The position numbers were made by a program, and so were the translations under genes. This document shows, one piece after another, positions 1 through 10,274 of a stretch of 64,000 nucleotides of DNA (the stretch's first letter is position 1; each line of letters opens with the position of its first letter). The DNA comes from Notolepis coatsorum. Its lineage: Eukaryota > Chordata > Actinopteri > Aulopiformes > Paralepididae. The notes below the pieces were generated by a model. The model ran no database searches. It was given only the letters and a program-made list of their open reading frames with translations, and was not told the origin of the DNA. The stretch is taken from positions 76,980,703 through 77,044,702 of the forward strand of contig OZ020586.1 of the NCBI GenBank assembly GCA_963971535.1, read 5' to 3'.

Positions 1-205
1 TGTGATGTTAAACGTTATTGTAAAATGTAAATGTAAATGTAAAATGTTTTTTTTTGTACATGCCACTTCTGCACTTATTTGTACATTATATTTGCTTACT
101 TATCTTGGCACCTTTTTCAATAAAACACAAAAACAAACATTGTTACTTACGGCTATCATTTATTTGTATGCATACAGATCTGAGATGAAGAATTTATAAC
201 TGAAC

Positions 206-300
206 ATAATCAGAATCAGAAAGATCTTTATTGCCAAGTAAGTTTGCACACATACAAGGAATTTGTATTGGTTGTTGCAACATTAACAGACAATTAAAGT
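206..300 (-). repeat. LINE 3'-tail-like repeat
   Basis: Read on the minus strand this ends in a CAATAAAG-type signal followed by short ATTCTG-like repeats, which is the usual 3' end of L2/CR1-type LINE copies in fish. The rest of positions 1-1395 is AT-rich and I see no gene or other element in it. Confidence 0.45.
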
Positions 301-1395
301 AGAATCATCAGTCATATATAAACTAAATTAGAATATGGGCTGTACAATTGTGCAGTATTGTGCAAAAAGTATGAATAATCACGAAAAACTAACTATTAAA
401 ATAGTTTTACATAATTACTTAATTGATTTAATAACATATTGTAAAATATTATTATCCTGTATAAGTATAATACATGTGTATCAGGCTCAGTAATGTACCT
501 TCCATACACCATTGACCTCTCACCTCAAGATATATGAATGAAAACAGGCTCAATTGAACCACTCCACAGCTGATTTATGGTAGTGTGTTGCCGTTTTGGG
601 CCAATACCATGCTGTTTTAGGCATGCAGTACAAATGTGTTGTCACAAATATATATTAGCCTATTCCATGGATTAGGTGTGGCTTTAAAGTTGAGACTTTT
701 TTGGAATCCGGTGATGAAGCTTCCCACTTGGCAGGCCAAAAACATCTGATTGGTTATTGATGCATGGAGCTGTTGTTTTGGTCAATCAGATTTGAATCTG
801 ATAATAAATGAGTTATGGCTATATGCCTTAATCTGGTAAATGTAATGTTGCTTTGTGGTGGAATTTCCCTTTACAAATGGAATTACAGACACAATGTTCT
901 CAATGTAAGATTGTGAACCACTAAAATTAACATTAAATTAACAAATAGTAGTGTAACAGTAGGTGTAACAGGCTGTTGGGATTTGTTGCGTGTGTCTTCA
1001 TTAGTGGAATTAATTTATTAACAATTGACAGAAAGGAATACATAAATATTCAAAATAATAAAAATCAATAATTTAAATGTCATTATAGAATTGAAAATGT
1101 TTCGTTTTCTCATGTATAAATATTGAATCTCAATCACAAGGTAACATTGAAATTTTTTATACCACATATGATGTTGGTGGCCGACAGCAGGGTTCATCCC
1201 CGGAACATTTAGGGCCAGAAGACCAAATTCCACAACATAATCTAGTATTATTAATCAGAGTATTATTATATATTATATTTGGTCTACATTGATGCAGTTT
1301 ACCTATTGAGAGTGAACTAGTTAACTATTAACAAGGTATAATACAATACAAATACAAAATAATATATGATAGCAAAACATAGTTTGGTTTAATAT

Positions 1396-1401
1396 TTTAT
1401 T
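1396..1401 (-). terminator. Poly(A) signal of the forkhead-type gene
   Basis: AATAAA on the minus strand lies about 45 bases past the stop codon of the exon at 1446-2009. The spacing suits a short 3' UTR and supports that exon being the true last exon. Confidence 0.55.
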
Positions 1402-1445
1402 GAAAAAAATATCTTCACAAGAAGGCAAGTATATATATAACATAT

Positions 1446-2009
1446 TTACAGATTATGACATAACACAGGGACATTTGAGACAGAATAATCGTCCTGGGTT
1501 GGAAAGGAGCAATTGTGGGTCTTCAGATCACAGATCAGGAATGAGGGATTAGCACACATACGAATCCTCTTGACTGGCCTGTTTCCAGAACCACTGAGTA
1601 CATGGTCCACACTGCCCCCTGCTGGGTAGAACTGGTCACTTCTACCTGCAGGTTGAAGAATGTGAATCTCCACAGGTGGAGCATCCCAGCTGAACTTTCT
1701 CTTTGTTCCAACTCCTTTCTCTGAGCACCATGGCTGCTGTTCTACTCTGACTGGCAGGCTGGAAATACCCAGAGGAGATGGTTTGGAACCCAGGCCAGAG
1801 GGACTGTCTTTCTTCAGGAGCGATTCGATGGAGAAAGGACTGCTGAACTTCACCTCACATTTAATCTGAACATCCAAAATGGAAACCAACTCGGGGAACC
1901 AGTCCATAACTCCCTTGAAGTGACGGCGCACCATCTTCTCTGTGATTTGACTGTGGTCAAGCTTCCAGTAGTTTTTAATATTGTTTGGTTTACCTGGATT
2001 TGATGGAAT
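1446..2009 (-). CDS. Forkhead-type transcription factor, last coding exon
   Basis: This is the terminal exon of a predicted DNA-binding transcription factor acting in the nucleus. A minus-strand splice acceptor (TTCTTTCCAG) sits directly before the exon at 2010-2012, and the frame stays open for about 187 codons to a TAA. The first residues contain NYWKLDHSQITEKM followed by a conserved-looking RRHF, which fits wing 2 of a forkhead domain (pattern K-NYW-LD---M). About 40 residues later FSIESLL resembles an eh1 (Groucho/TLE-binding) motif, common in Fox repressors. A basic cluster (KRKF, KRIRM) lies further on. The upstream exons with most of the forkhead domain must lie at higher coordinates; I could not find them. 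The subfamily is uncertain: the PGKP lead-in recalls FoxH1, the eh1 motif other classes. The reading frame looks intact. Confidence 0.6.
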   Translation of the reverse strand: MPSNPGKPNNIKNYWKLDHSQITEKMVRRHFKGVMDWFPELVSILDVQIKCEVKFSSPFSIESLLKKDSPSGLGSKPSPLGISSLPVRVEQQPWCSEKGVGTKRKFSWDAPPVEIHILQPAGRSDQFYPAGGSVDHVLSGSGNRPVKRIRMCANPSFLICDLKTHNCSFPTQDDYSVSNVPVLCHNL

Positions 2010-2099
2010 CTGGAAAGAATTTAACACGTTATAATTCAATTAGGCCTCAGAGACAATGTTGGTTCAACTAAACTGTAGTTATCACGATCAATGAGATAT

Positions 2100-3480
2100 A
2101 AATACAGTGAAACACTGTTATTTCACATGTTTTCCCAGAATTATTACAATCAAACTCCTTCAATTAAGTGACAGAACTCAAAGTTCAGCAGTGAAACACT
2201 GTTATTTCACAGGTTTTTCCTAAATGATTACGATCAAACTCCTTCAATAAAGTGACAGAACTTAAAGTTCAGCAGTGAAACACTGTTATTTTACATGTTT
2301 TCCCATAATTATTACAATCAAACTCCTTCAATTAAGTGACAGAACTCAAAGTTCAGCAGTGAAACACTGTTATTTCACAGGTTTTTCCTAAATGATTACG
2401 ATCAAACTCCTTCAATAAAGTGACAGAACTTAAAGTTCAGCAGTGAAACACTGTTATTTTACATGTTTTCCCATAATTATTACAATCAAACTCCTTCAAT
2501 TAAGTGACAGAACTCAAAGTTCAGCAGTGAAACACTGTTATTTCACAGGTTTTTCCATAATTATTACAATCAAACTCCTTCAATTAAGTGACAGAACTTA
2601 AAGTTCAGCAGTGAAACACTGTTATTTCACAGGTGTTTCCTCAATTATTACGATCAAACTCCTTCAATAAAGTGACAGAACTTAAAGTTCAGCAGTGAAA
2701 CACTGTTATTTTACAGGTTTTCCCATAATTATTACTATCAAACTCCTTCAATTAAGTGACAGAACTCAACGTTCAGCAGTGAAACACTGTTATTTCACAG
2801 GTTTTCCCATAATTATTACAATCAAACTCCTTCAATTAAGTGACAGAACTCAAAGTTCAGCAGTGAAACACTGTTATTTCACAGGTTTTTCCTCAATTAT
2901 TACGATCAAACTCCTTCAATAAAGTGACAGAACTTAAAGTTCAGCAGTGAAACACTGTTATTTTACAGGTTTTCCCATAATTATTACAATCAAACTCCTT
3001 CAATTAAGTGACATACCTCAAAGTTCAGCAGTGAAACACTGTTATTTCACAAGTTTTTCCAAAATTATTACGATGAAACACCTTCAATTAAGTGACATAA
3101 CAGTGAAACACTGTTATTTGGCAGGTTTTTCCAAAATTATTACAATCAAACTCCTTCAATAAAGTGAGAGAACTTAGTTCAGCAGTGAAACACTGTTATT
3201 TTACAGGTTTTTCCAAAATTGTTACAATCAAACTCCTTCAATAAAGTGACAGAACTTAAAGTTCAGCAGTGAAACACTGTTATTCCACAAGTTTTTCCAA
3301 AATTATTACGATGAAACACAGTGAAACACTGTTATTTGGCCGGTTTTTCCTTACTTATTACAATCAAACCCCTTCAATAAAGTTATGCCACTAAAAACTC
3401 AGCAGAGAAACACTGTTATTTTACAGATCTTTCCTAAATTGTTACAATCAAACTCCTTCAATAAATTGGCACCACTAAAA
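2100..3480 (+). repeat. 84-bp satellite array, block 1
   Basis: About 16 tandem copies of an 84-bp unit; the GTTCAGCAGTG phrase recurs at 2183, 2267, 2351 and so on. Each unit contains the dyad CAGTGAAACACTG. From about 2183 to 2690 two variants alternate (one with AATAAAG and ACTTAAAG, one with AATTAAG and ACTCAAAG), making a 168-bp dimer. Beyond 3050 copies are shortened and diverged. Because 84 is a multiple of three, short repetitive reading frames appear, but they are by-products. The array begins about 90 bp upstream of the forkhead splice acceptor, so it lies in that gene's last intron. The same unit, inverted, makes the arrays at 44391-44864 and 50470-55962. Confidence 0.92.
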
Positions 3481-3734
3481 GTTATTCAGACAGACACTTT
3501 TATTGTACAGATTGTTAGAAACAAAAAGCTTCAAGTGTTAACAAACGCTCAGGATTGTAAAACTGCTTTATTTTGGAAGCAAGTGTGCTGTATAAAACAG
3601 ATTCAAATGATTTAAAACTTTAGCTTGCAGTGTTTGTTCAAATGTAATGTTTAAATACAGTATGTAAAGTTAAAAACCTATAGAAGTACAATCTAAACAC
3701 TATTTATGGATCAATATGCATGGCAGCTGCCACC

Positions 3735-3830
3735 ATTGGTGTGTGAATGTGTGTGAATAGGTGAATGAGAGGCCATACGCGCTTTGGATAAAAGCGCTAT
3801 TGCTATATAAGTGCAGTCCATTGAACATAA
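3735..3830 (+). repeat. SINE/LINE tail-like repeat
   Basis: The phrase GCTTTGGATAAAAGCGCT followed by ATATAAGTGCAGTCCATT is the conserved 3' end shared by many fish SINEs and LINEs. No coding part remains. The surrounding 3480-4270 holds no other feature I can support. Confidence 0.5.
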
Positions 3831-4267
3831 CATAATGGCCAAGTAGTAAATTAAACTTTATGTGCACAATTCTGAACTATCCCTTCAATGTCATCAGATG
3901 ATTTCAACTTTTAAAAGCGGAGAAAGCAACATATTGTGCTGTTGAACCGAGGGGGTTGTGGTCAGGTCTACAGTTTTTTAGCTTTACCATTTCAGTTTTA
4001 TATTGTTTTCCACAATATTCTCCCGACCCCTGGGGGCTCCATAATATATGTGAACATTATACTGTTTAATTCAGAATCCCAACTATACAGTGTATTACTA
4101 AGTAAAAATCAAAACATACCACACCACAAAAGGTCAATGAATCAGTGGCACAAGTGAAGAGCAGATAAGGAACAATCCTCCAGATTGGCAGTAATCAGCT
4201 GGATCCTTGGTGCATGGTGCATCTGGGAAAATGAAAAAAAAAGGACACTATGATTCACTGGAAAGTC

Positions 4268-4412
4268 CGGGACTGTACATTAGGAGGGGGTGGGTGGTAG
4301 GAAAAAAGATACATACGGTGGGGAGGAGACTGTCTACAGATACACCTGTGTGATGTTGCTACGGAGTTAAGCTAATAAACGTATACTATACTCACAACCA
4401 CAGCAGGGGACA
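4268..4412 (+). repeat. Dispersed repeat shared with 35640-35770
   Basis: GTACATTAGGAGGGGG, ACATACGGTGGGGAG and GCTACGGAGTTAAGCTAATAAA occur here in the same order as at 35640-35770. Pieces of it also make up the tandem array at 31610-32185 and the target of the hAT element at 27684. Its class is unknown; it is linked with 3' UTR pieces of the LINE family ending at 6061. Positions 4412-5110 hold no recognisable gene, only a run of G at about 4950-4966. Confidence 0.6.
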
Positions 4413-5109
4413 CAACTATTTTGTTACCCTGCCATGTGGCGGACAGACCTCGCAAATGTCACTCGCCCAATAGCCTCCAGCTGCAACCACTCGAGTCCCT
4501 GAGTGATGACTGCTTGGCGCCGCCTCGGTAGAAAAAATTCCCTTTTCATGATATTTGGCGCCTCTGATTGGCTCAATTTTGTTTCAATCTGTATGCATCT
4601 ACAAATCATATTATACCAGGTAGTCAATTCCGTTAGACTGCGAATCAAATTGACGGATCTCCCCAATCAAAATGACGGAAATCCGTCTTGAGACGGAACA
4701 CTTTAATGCCTGCATTCAACATCGATTATCTATTGTTCAGGATGTAGGAACGTTATACTTTTTCATTCATACAAAAATACAAAAATACCTTCTAGAATAT
4801 AAGTATGTTTTATCATTTTCTGTAGTAATTCCTAGAACGTGAGTTATAGACCTAAATGCATCGATTGCCGTTTATTCCCTAGACACGCTATATTAAAAAA
4901 TTCAACTGTATATGATCGTATACGTTATGCGTCATCATGCACGGAGGAAAGGGGGGGGGGGGGGGGCGGCGTTTATAATTACGTGATCGTCAGTAAATGC
5001 TTTATGTAGTATGGGTGATATATTGATCAGATGGTTTGCAGTGAAATGAATAAATTGGGCTGAAAATAACCAGGGTTTAGCCCAGTCAGATTTAAGGCTT
5101 TAAGACTTT

Positions 5110-6061
5110 TTAATGCCAATCAGAATTAAATTTAATACCAATTTCACGATAACAAAATGGCAAAAATCATGGGTACTCTCAGTACTCATTCAAGGGTACT
5201 ACGACTATGCCTGCACCTCATGGTACCAAAGCACCTCAAAGGCACTAAAAACAAGATTACAAACATCACAAAACAAACTGGTCAGACTACTGCTTAACCT
5301 CACTCCTAAAACCCACTTTACCCCTGCCCACATTCAAAACCGCTCTTAAAGAGCACCTACGGGAGACTGCAATTCGAAACTGGCCACCGTAAATAAATGT
5401 CCACCCCCCCCCCCCCCTCCTCCTAATGTACAGTCTCATCCCCATCATATATATATAATATTTTCTGTTAGGATCTCTGGGTAACAGTACTGTATATTAT
5501 TTGCATATCGTATATGTCACAAATGTAACAGTACTACAGTATATACCTGTATGTCATGTATGTCCCTATGCCATAAATGTCATGATGTCATGTATGTTTT
5601 TACTGTATTTATTTCTGTATATGTTCGGACAGAGATACGGGATGGTTTGAAAGCTCGGCGTTGCTAATAAATATTTGTAATATTTTTTTATAAACTGCTC
5701 AAAGCGGCATTATTTCCGCCGTTGGGTGATCACAGCGCCTGCGCACCATCCCGTATCTCTGTCCGAAACCCTCGTGCAACTGTGAGCACATTTGTAATGT
5801 CTCTGTGATACTTGTATAACGAACGGTTCGGCCAGAACCAGTCCTTCAGGGTAAATCTAGGTTGGTTTCCCATTGAGGAGCAAGTGACTGTGGATTCACT
5901 CTGTGCAGCACAGTCACGAAAGGGGCTAGTATGGACCCTGATGTAAACAAGACAAACGTCTTTCTCTGGTCTGCATCACCTTAACAATTGTGTGTATTGA
6001 GCCGTACTGTATTGTACCCATTCTGCAATCTGTTAAATAAAGTTTTCATTCATTCATTCAG
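5110..6061 (+). pseudogene. LINE copy (family A), 5'-truncated and deleted
   Basis: A fragment of a non-LTR retrotransposon. Positions about 5187-5350 encode a piece of the reverse transcriptase C-terminus (IQGYYDYACTSWYQSTSKAL) nearly identical to the copy at 63328-63879, but about 330 bp of that coding region is missing here. The 3' UTR includes a C tract (5403-5417) and the ACCCTGATGTAAACAAGAC and CATTCTGCAATCTGTTAA phrases, and the tail is (CATT)n at about 6047-6061. A MITE (5625-5768) sits in the UTR. The same 3' end recurs at 10262-10510 (minus), 17800-18270, 22915-23255, 34960-35350, 35350-35740 (minus), 37385-38205 (minus) and 63300-64000. Confidence 0.7.
5625..5768. mobile_element. 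Small MITE with ~25-bp terminal inverted repeats
   Basis: The left end TTCGGACAGAGATACGGGAT is matched by its reverse complement at the right end (ATCCCGTATCTCTGTCCGAA). The inside is about 95 bp and non-coding. It interrupts the 3' UTR of the LINE copy around it. I cannot assign a superfamily; the target duplication is unclear. Confidence 0.65.
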
Positions 6062-6179
6062 CCAGCCGCCGCGCTCACTGGGGCTATTGATAGCGTCAAT
6101 TAATTGTTGTTGTTGTTGGTACTGCCGCTGCGGATGTGAACGGGGCCGGAGGGGCTTTGGGAGGATGGGAAAGTTATTA

Positions 6180-6200
6180 TTATTATTATTATAATAGTAA
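6180..6200 (+). repeat. Short (TTA)n microsatellite
   Basis: A short run of TTA repeats. The stretch 6062-6389 otherwise holds no recognised feature. Confidence 0.7.
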
Positions 6201-6539
6201 TTGGCTATCATACGTGCCTAGCTAGCGTTAGCTAAAAGAGCCCTCGCAGTGAAGTTATTATTATTATAGCTATCATACTGCAATATAAACTGAGTTTTAT
6301 AGTGAAAAGAGCAGCTTTATTTTGGTCAAGATTGAAGGCTCTATATTGCAGGAAATTGCACATACAGGTGTTCATTAAATGTAAAAAAATAAAAATAAAA
6401 ACAAAAGAATAAAAAAGAATCTTGCACCCCCACTTTCAACTATAACTAGGCGGCCATGGGTGTATATATGAATTTTGAATGCCATGGCGAAAAAATTCAA
6501 TATTGATCTCAATAACGCTGTACAGCGAGATCCAATAGG

Positions 6540-7077
6540 GTCCAGCTGCAGACTCGGAGCCTCGGTCCAGATTGGAACTTCCGCCCTGCCACAGGACTAT
6601 TACTCCTGTGACAGGGCAATGCGCTGATTGGCGGAAAGTACGGAAGTATCTCGAAGTACGTCTGACGTATCTCGAATTACGTCTGACGTTTCTCTATGTT
6701 AGCGAACATTAAACGTTGTATTCATAAAATAATATAAATTCAGCAGCATGGGGAGGGCCGGGGGGAGGGGAGGTACAGGTAGTAGAAGACATAGTTATAG
6801 TACAGTGGAGAAGTAAAAATAGAATAAAAAGGCAGTGGAAACAATATACAATATTATTAACTCTAATAATAACACGCCTCGCGGGCTCATTATAATACGA
6901 GAGCCGTGGGTCTGCATTGTATAGAGCGGATCCCCCGGCCGTATTCAAGCGCTGGAGCGCTTTGCCATGGATAAAACTGTATTAATATAGTAGTAATAAT
7001 AGTAGTTGGCTAGTTGCGCGCTTCTGGCCACCTCCCGCAGTGCGCGCATACACACATACTGTCTGTAGCCTATACAG
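6540..7077 (+). repeat. Palindrome left-arm segment (duplicated copy)
   Basis: Reverse complement of about 18555-19088 in the right arm. Homology starts near the AGCTGCAGACTCGGAGCC phrase. The copy at about 8287-8824 is the one contiguous with the complete hAT. A roughly 80-codon frame reads through both arms but has no recognised domain and I do not call it a gene. Confidence 0.85.
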
Positions 7078-7198
7078 TAGGGCTGCAACTAATGACTAAT
7101 TTGGTAGTCGACTAATCTGCCGATTATTTCTTCGATTAGTCGACTAATCGAAAACCAATGTAAACAACAACAATTTTTTTTTTTTTTTTTTAATTACC

Positions 7199-7351
7199 TA
7201 TCTTTGTGAAAGTGGCTTCTCAGCTCTGGTCCAGCTGAAGACAGAGCAGAGGCACAGATTGGACATTGAGCATGACCTCAGAGTTGCTTGTCTACCATCA
7301 CCCCAGACTTTGAGACTCTTGTCAGGACCAAACAACAACATCATAACATGA
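7199..7351 (+). pseudogene. hAT transposase C-terminal fragment, copy 1
   Basis: About 50 codons in one frame to a TGA. The translation opens with YLCESGFSALVQLKTEQRHR and continues with an LDIEHDLRVAC-like stretch. This matches the well-known C-terminal dimerisation end of hAT transposases of the ZBED5/FAM200-like type (YLCE-GFSAL--IKT--R--L--E-DLR). Everything upstream, including the catalytic region, is missing, so it cannot encode an active enzyme. An inverted piece of the same sequence lies at about 8040-8117, so the element body folds back on itself. The duplicate is at 8947-9099. Confidence 0.65.
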
Positions 7352-7519
7352 TGATCCCATAGCAAATTAAAATAATGACTCATGAAACATTTGAATTTGG
7401 ATCTTTAAGCCACTTTAAATGAAAATGTATTTGAAGAACAATACAGCAATCACTCATAACAAGATAAATAAATTAAATAATACAAATTAAAGTGGAAGTG
7501 TACTTTAAATAACTTTTGT

Positions 7520-7995
7520 TTGCTGTGTGTGAGAGGAGTCTGTGTGTGTGTGTGTATGTGTGTGTGTCTTACTCTGATCGCTGTGTGAGTGAGAGGAGTG
7601 TGTGTACTGTGTAATTTGTGTGTGTGTCTTACTCTGATCGCTGTGTGAGTGAGAGGTGTGTACTGTGTAATTTGTGTATGTGTGTGTGTCTTACTCTGAT
7701 CGCTGTGTGTGAGTGAGAGGAGTGTGAATGTGTCTGTGTCTTACTCTGATCGCTGTGTGTGAGTGAGAGGAGTGTGAATGTGTGTGTGTGTTACTCTGAT
7801 TGCTGTGTGTGAGAGAGAGGAGTGTGAATGTGTGTGTGTCTTACTCTGATCGCTGTGTGTGAGTGAGAGGAGTGTGTATGTGTGTGTGTCTTACTCTGAT
7901 CGCTGTGTGTGAGTGAGAGGAGTGTGTATGTGTGTGTCTTACTCTGATCGCTGTGTGTGAGTGAGAGGAGTGCGTGTGTAATGTATTGTGTGTCT
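7520..7995 (+). repeat. Minisatellite in the hAT body, copy 1
   Basis: Seven to eight tandem units of about 45-60 bp, each with CTTACTCTGATCGCTGTGTG followed by GAGTGAGAGGAGTGTG and TG repeats. Repeated at 9265-9740 by the tandem duplication. Cys/His-rich frames across it are artefacts. Confidence 0.9.
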
Positions 7996-8946
7996 AGTCT
8001 GATCATCATCTCCTGCAGGGGAACAATGTTTTCAATGTCCAACATTTGCTATGGGATCATCATGTTATGATGTTGTCTGGAACCCTGAGAAGCCACTCTC
8101 ACAAAGATAGGTAGTGCACAAAAAAAAATAAAACAAAAAAAATAAAAACAAAAGAATAAAAAAGAATCTTGCACCCCCACTTTCAACTATAACTAGGCGG
8201 CCATGGGTGTATATATGAATTTTGAATGCCATGGCGAAAAAATTCAATATTGATCTCAATAACGCTGTACAGCGAGATCCAATAGGGTCCAGCTGCAGAC
8301 TCGGAGCCTCGGTCCAGATTGGAACTTCCGCCCTGCCACAGGACTATTACTCCTGTGACAGGGCAATGCGCTGATTGGCGGAAAGTACGGAAGTATCTCG
8401 AAGTACGTCTGACGTATCTCGAATTACGTCTGACGTTTCTCTATGTTAGCGAACATTAAACGTTGTATTCATAAAATAATATAAATTCAGCAGCATGGGG
8501 AGGGCCGGGGGGAGGGGAGGTACAGGTAGTAGAAGACATAGTTATAGTACAGTGGAGAAGTAAAAATAGAATAAAAAGGCAGTGGAAACAATATACAATA
8601 TTATTAACTCTAATAATAACACGCCTCGCGGGCTCATTATAATACGAGAGCCGTGGGTCTGCATTGTATAGAGCGGATCCCCCGGCCGTATTCAAGCGCT
8701 GGAGCGCTTTGCCATGGATAAAACTGTATTAATATAGTAGTAATAATAGTAGTTGGCTAGTTGCGCGCTTCTGGCCACCTCCCGCAGTGCGCGCATACAC
8801 ACATACTGTCTGTAGCCTATACAGTAGGGCTGCAACTAATGACTAATTTGGTAGTCGACTAATCTGCCGATTATTTTTTCGATTAGTCGACTAATCGAAA
8901 ACCAATGTAAACAACAACAATTTTTTTTTTTTTTTTTTTAATTACC

Positions 8947-9099
8947 TATCTTTGTGAAAGTGGCTTCTCAGCTCTGGTCCAGCTGAAGACAGAGCAGAGG
9001 CACAGATTGGACATTGAGCATGACCTCAGAGTTGCTTGTCTACCATCACCCCAGACTTTGAGACTCTTGTCAGGACCAAACAACAACATCATAACATGA
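8947..9099 (+). pseudogene. hAT transposase C-terminal fragment, copy 2
   Basis: Same sequence and frame as 7199-7351 (offset 1,748), lying inside the complete hAT element. It starts YLCESGFSAL and ends at TGA after about 50 codons. Only the C-terminal dimerisation segment is left, so mobility would depend on transposase from another copy. Confidence 0.65.
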
Positions 9100-9264
9100 T
9101 GATCCCATAGCAAATTAAAATAATGACTCATGAAACATTTGAATTTGGATCTTTAAGCCACTTTAAATGAAAATGTATTTGAAGAACAATACAGCAATCA
9201 CTCATAACAAGATAAATAAATTAAATAATACAAATTAAAGTGGAAGTGTACTTTAAATAACTTT

Positions 9265-9740
9265 TGTTTGCTGTGTGTGAGAGGAGTCTGTGTGTGTGTG
9301 TATGTGTGTGTGTCTTACTCTGATCGCTGTGTGAGTGAGAGGAGTGTGTGTACTGTGTAATTTGTGTGTGTGTCTTACTCTGATCGCTGTGTGAGTGAGA
9401 GGTGTGTACTGTGTAATTTGTGTATGTGTGTGTGTCTTACTCTGATCGCTGTGTGTGAGTGAGAGGAGTGTGAATGTGTCTGTGTCTTACTCTGATCGCT
9501 GTGTGTGAGTGAGAGGAGTGTGAATGTGTGTGTGTGTTACTCTGATCGCTGTGTGTGAGAGAGAGGAGTGTGAATGTGTGTGTGTCTTACTCTGATCGCT
9601 GTGTGTGAGTGAGAGGAGTGTGTATGTGTGTGTGTCTTACTCTGATCGCTGTGTGTGAGTGAGAGGAGTGTGTATGTGTGTGTCTTACTCTGATCGCTGT
9701 GTGTGAGTGAGAGGAGTGCGTGTGTAATGTATTGTGTGTC
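9265..9740 (+). repeat. Minisatellite in the hAT body, copy 2
   Basis: Duplicate of the 7520-7995 array, with the same CTTACTCTGATCGCTGTGTG units. It differs by a shorter TG run and one C/T change. Confidence 0.9.
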
Positions 9741-10159
9741 TAGTCTGATCATCATCTCCTGCAGGGGAACAATGTTTTCAATGTCCAACATTTGCTATGG
9801 GATCATCATGTTATGATGTTGTCTGGAACCCTGAGAAGCCACTCTCACAAAGATAGGTAGTGCACAAAAAAAAAAAAAAAAAAAAATTAAATAAAGTTTT
9901 TTTTTTTTTTTTTTTTAATGACTAATCGACGCAACAATTTCTCGTCGACGATTTTTTATAGTCGACGTCGTCGATTATGTCGACTAATCGTTGCAGCCCT
10001 ACTATACAGTACGTGCAAAATTAGTTGTCAAGAGCCAATCGCACAGGTTGCCTCATCTCATCTGGCTCTGCAAATAGATCTAGAGTCTGAATATCATATA
10101 TAGCCTGCTGATGATCTCTCTCAAATCCATTCTGAGAACGGAATGCAGTGCCTGCGACG

Positions 10160-10165
10160 CGGGTC

Positions 10166-10208
<43 letters not shown>
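10160..10208 (+). repeat. (GATT)n tract, LINE tail on minus strand
   Basis: About twelve ATTG/GATT units. Read on the minus strand this is the (AATC)n tail of a LINE. It is mirrored in the right palindrome arm at about 18340-18398, where the run is longer. Confidence 0.85.
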
Positions 10209-10210
<2 letters not shown>

Positions 10211-10226
10211 AATTGTATTAACAGAT

Positions 10227-10271
10227 CATGCTGGACCTACAAAAGGCCTTTGACACTGTCAATCACTCCAT
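10227..10271 (+). pseudogene. Short LINE reverse-transcriptase motif A fragment
   Basis: The 45 bases translate to IMLDLQKAFDTVNHS, the motif A region of a non-LTR reverse transcriptase (LDL-KAFDTVNH). It sits in plus orientation directly after about 20 nt of a minus-strand LINE 3' end, which is the arrangement left by a severely truncated twin-priming insertion. It is mirrored in the right arm at about 18280-18320. Confidence 0.6.
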
Positions 10272-10274
10272 TCT

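Larger units (their letters stand above)
7078..8128. mobile_element. hAT element, partial (left part, duplicated)
   Basis: Starts with the same terminus TAGGGCTGCAAC as the full copy at 8825, preceded by CTATACAG, and stops in an A tract at about 8118-8128 without a right end. It was produced by the 1.75-kb tandem duplication, not by transposition. Confidence 0.8.
6390..8136. repeat. Tandem duplication, unit 1 (1.75 kb)
   Basis: This block and 8137-9884 match almost base for base at an offset of 1,746-1,748. The unit contains about 690 bp of the large palindrome's left arm plus the left terminus and most of the body of a hAT element. Both breakpoints fall in A-rich tracts (near 6386 and 8118), so unequal exchange or template slippage between A tracts is the likely cause. 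Confidence 0.9.
8137..9884. repeat. Tandem duplication, unit 2 (1.75 kb)
   Basis: Second copy of the 6390-8136 block. This one runs on into the right end of the hAT element at 10001, so its hAT is the complete one. The two units differ by scattered single bases and dinucleotide lengths only, so the duplication is recent or an assembly artefact. Confidence 0.9.
8825..10001. mobile_element. Non-autonomous hAT element (1.18 kb, complete)
   Basis: The ends are TAGGGCTGCAAC (8825) and its reverse complement GTTGCAGCCCTA (ending 10001). An 8-bp target duplication CTATACAG flanks it at 8817-8824 and 10002-10009. The uninterrupted site with a single CTATACAG is present in the palindrome's right arm near 18550, which proves the boundaries. 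The interior contains a transposase C-terminal remnant (8947-9099), a minisatellite (9265-9740), an inverted partial copy of the remnant, and long A and T tracts near the right end. Confidence 0.9.

Noticed and set aside
2100..3480. CRISPR-like array
   Set aside because: The 84-bp units are contiguous tandem copies with no unique spacers, and the context is a vertebrate genome.
4120..4223. Possible minus-strand exon with acceptor TTTTCCCAG and donor GTATG upstream of the forkhead exon
   Set aside because: All three frames contain a stop, so it cannot be an internal coding exon; a 5' UTR exon is possible but unsupported.
6709..6948. 79-codon frame repeated at 8456-8695 and 18679-18918
   Set aside because: It recurs only because the DNA is duplicated; no domain or signal supports a protein.
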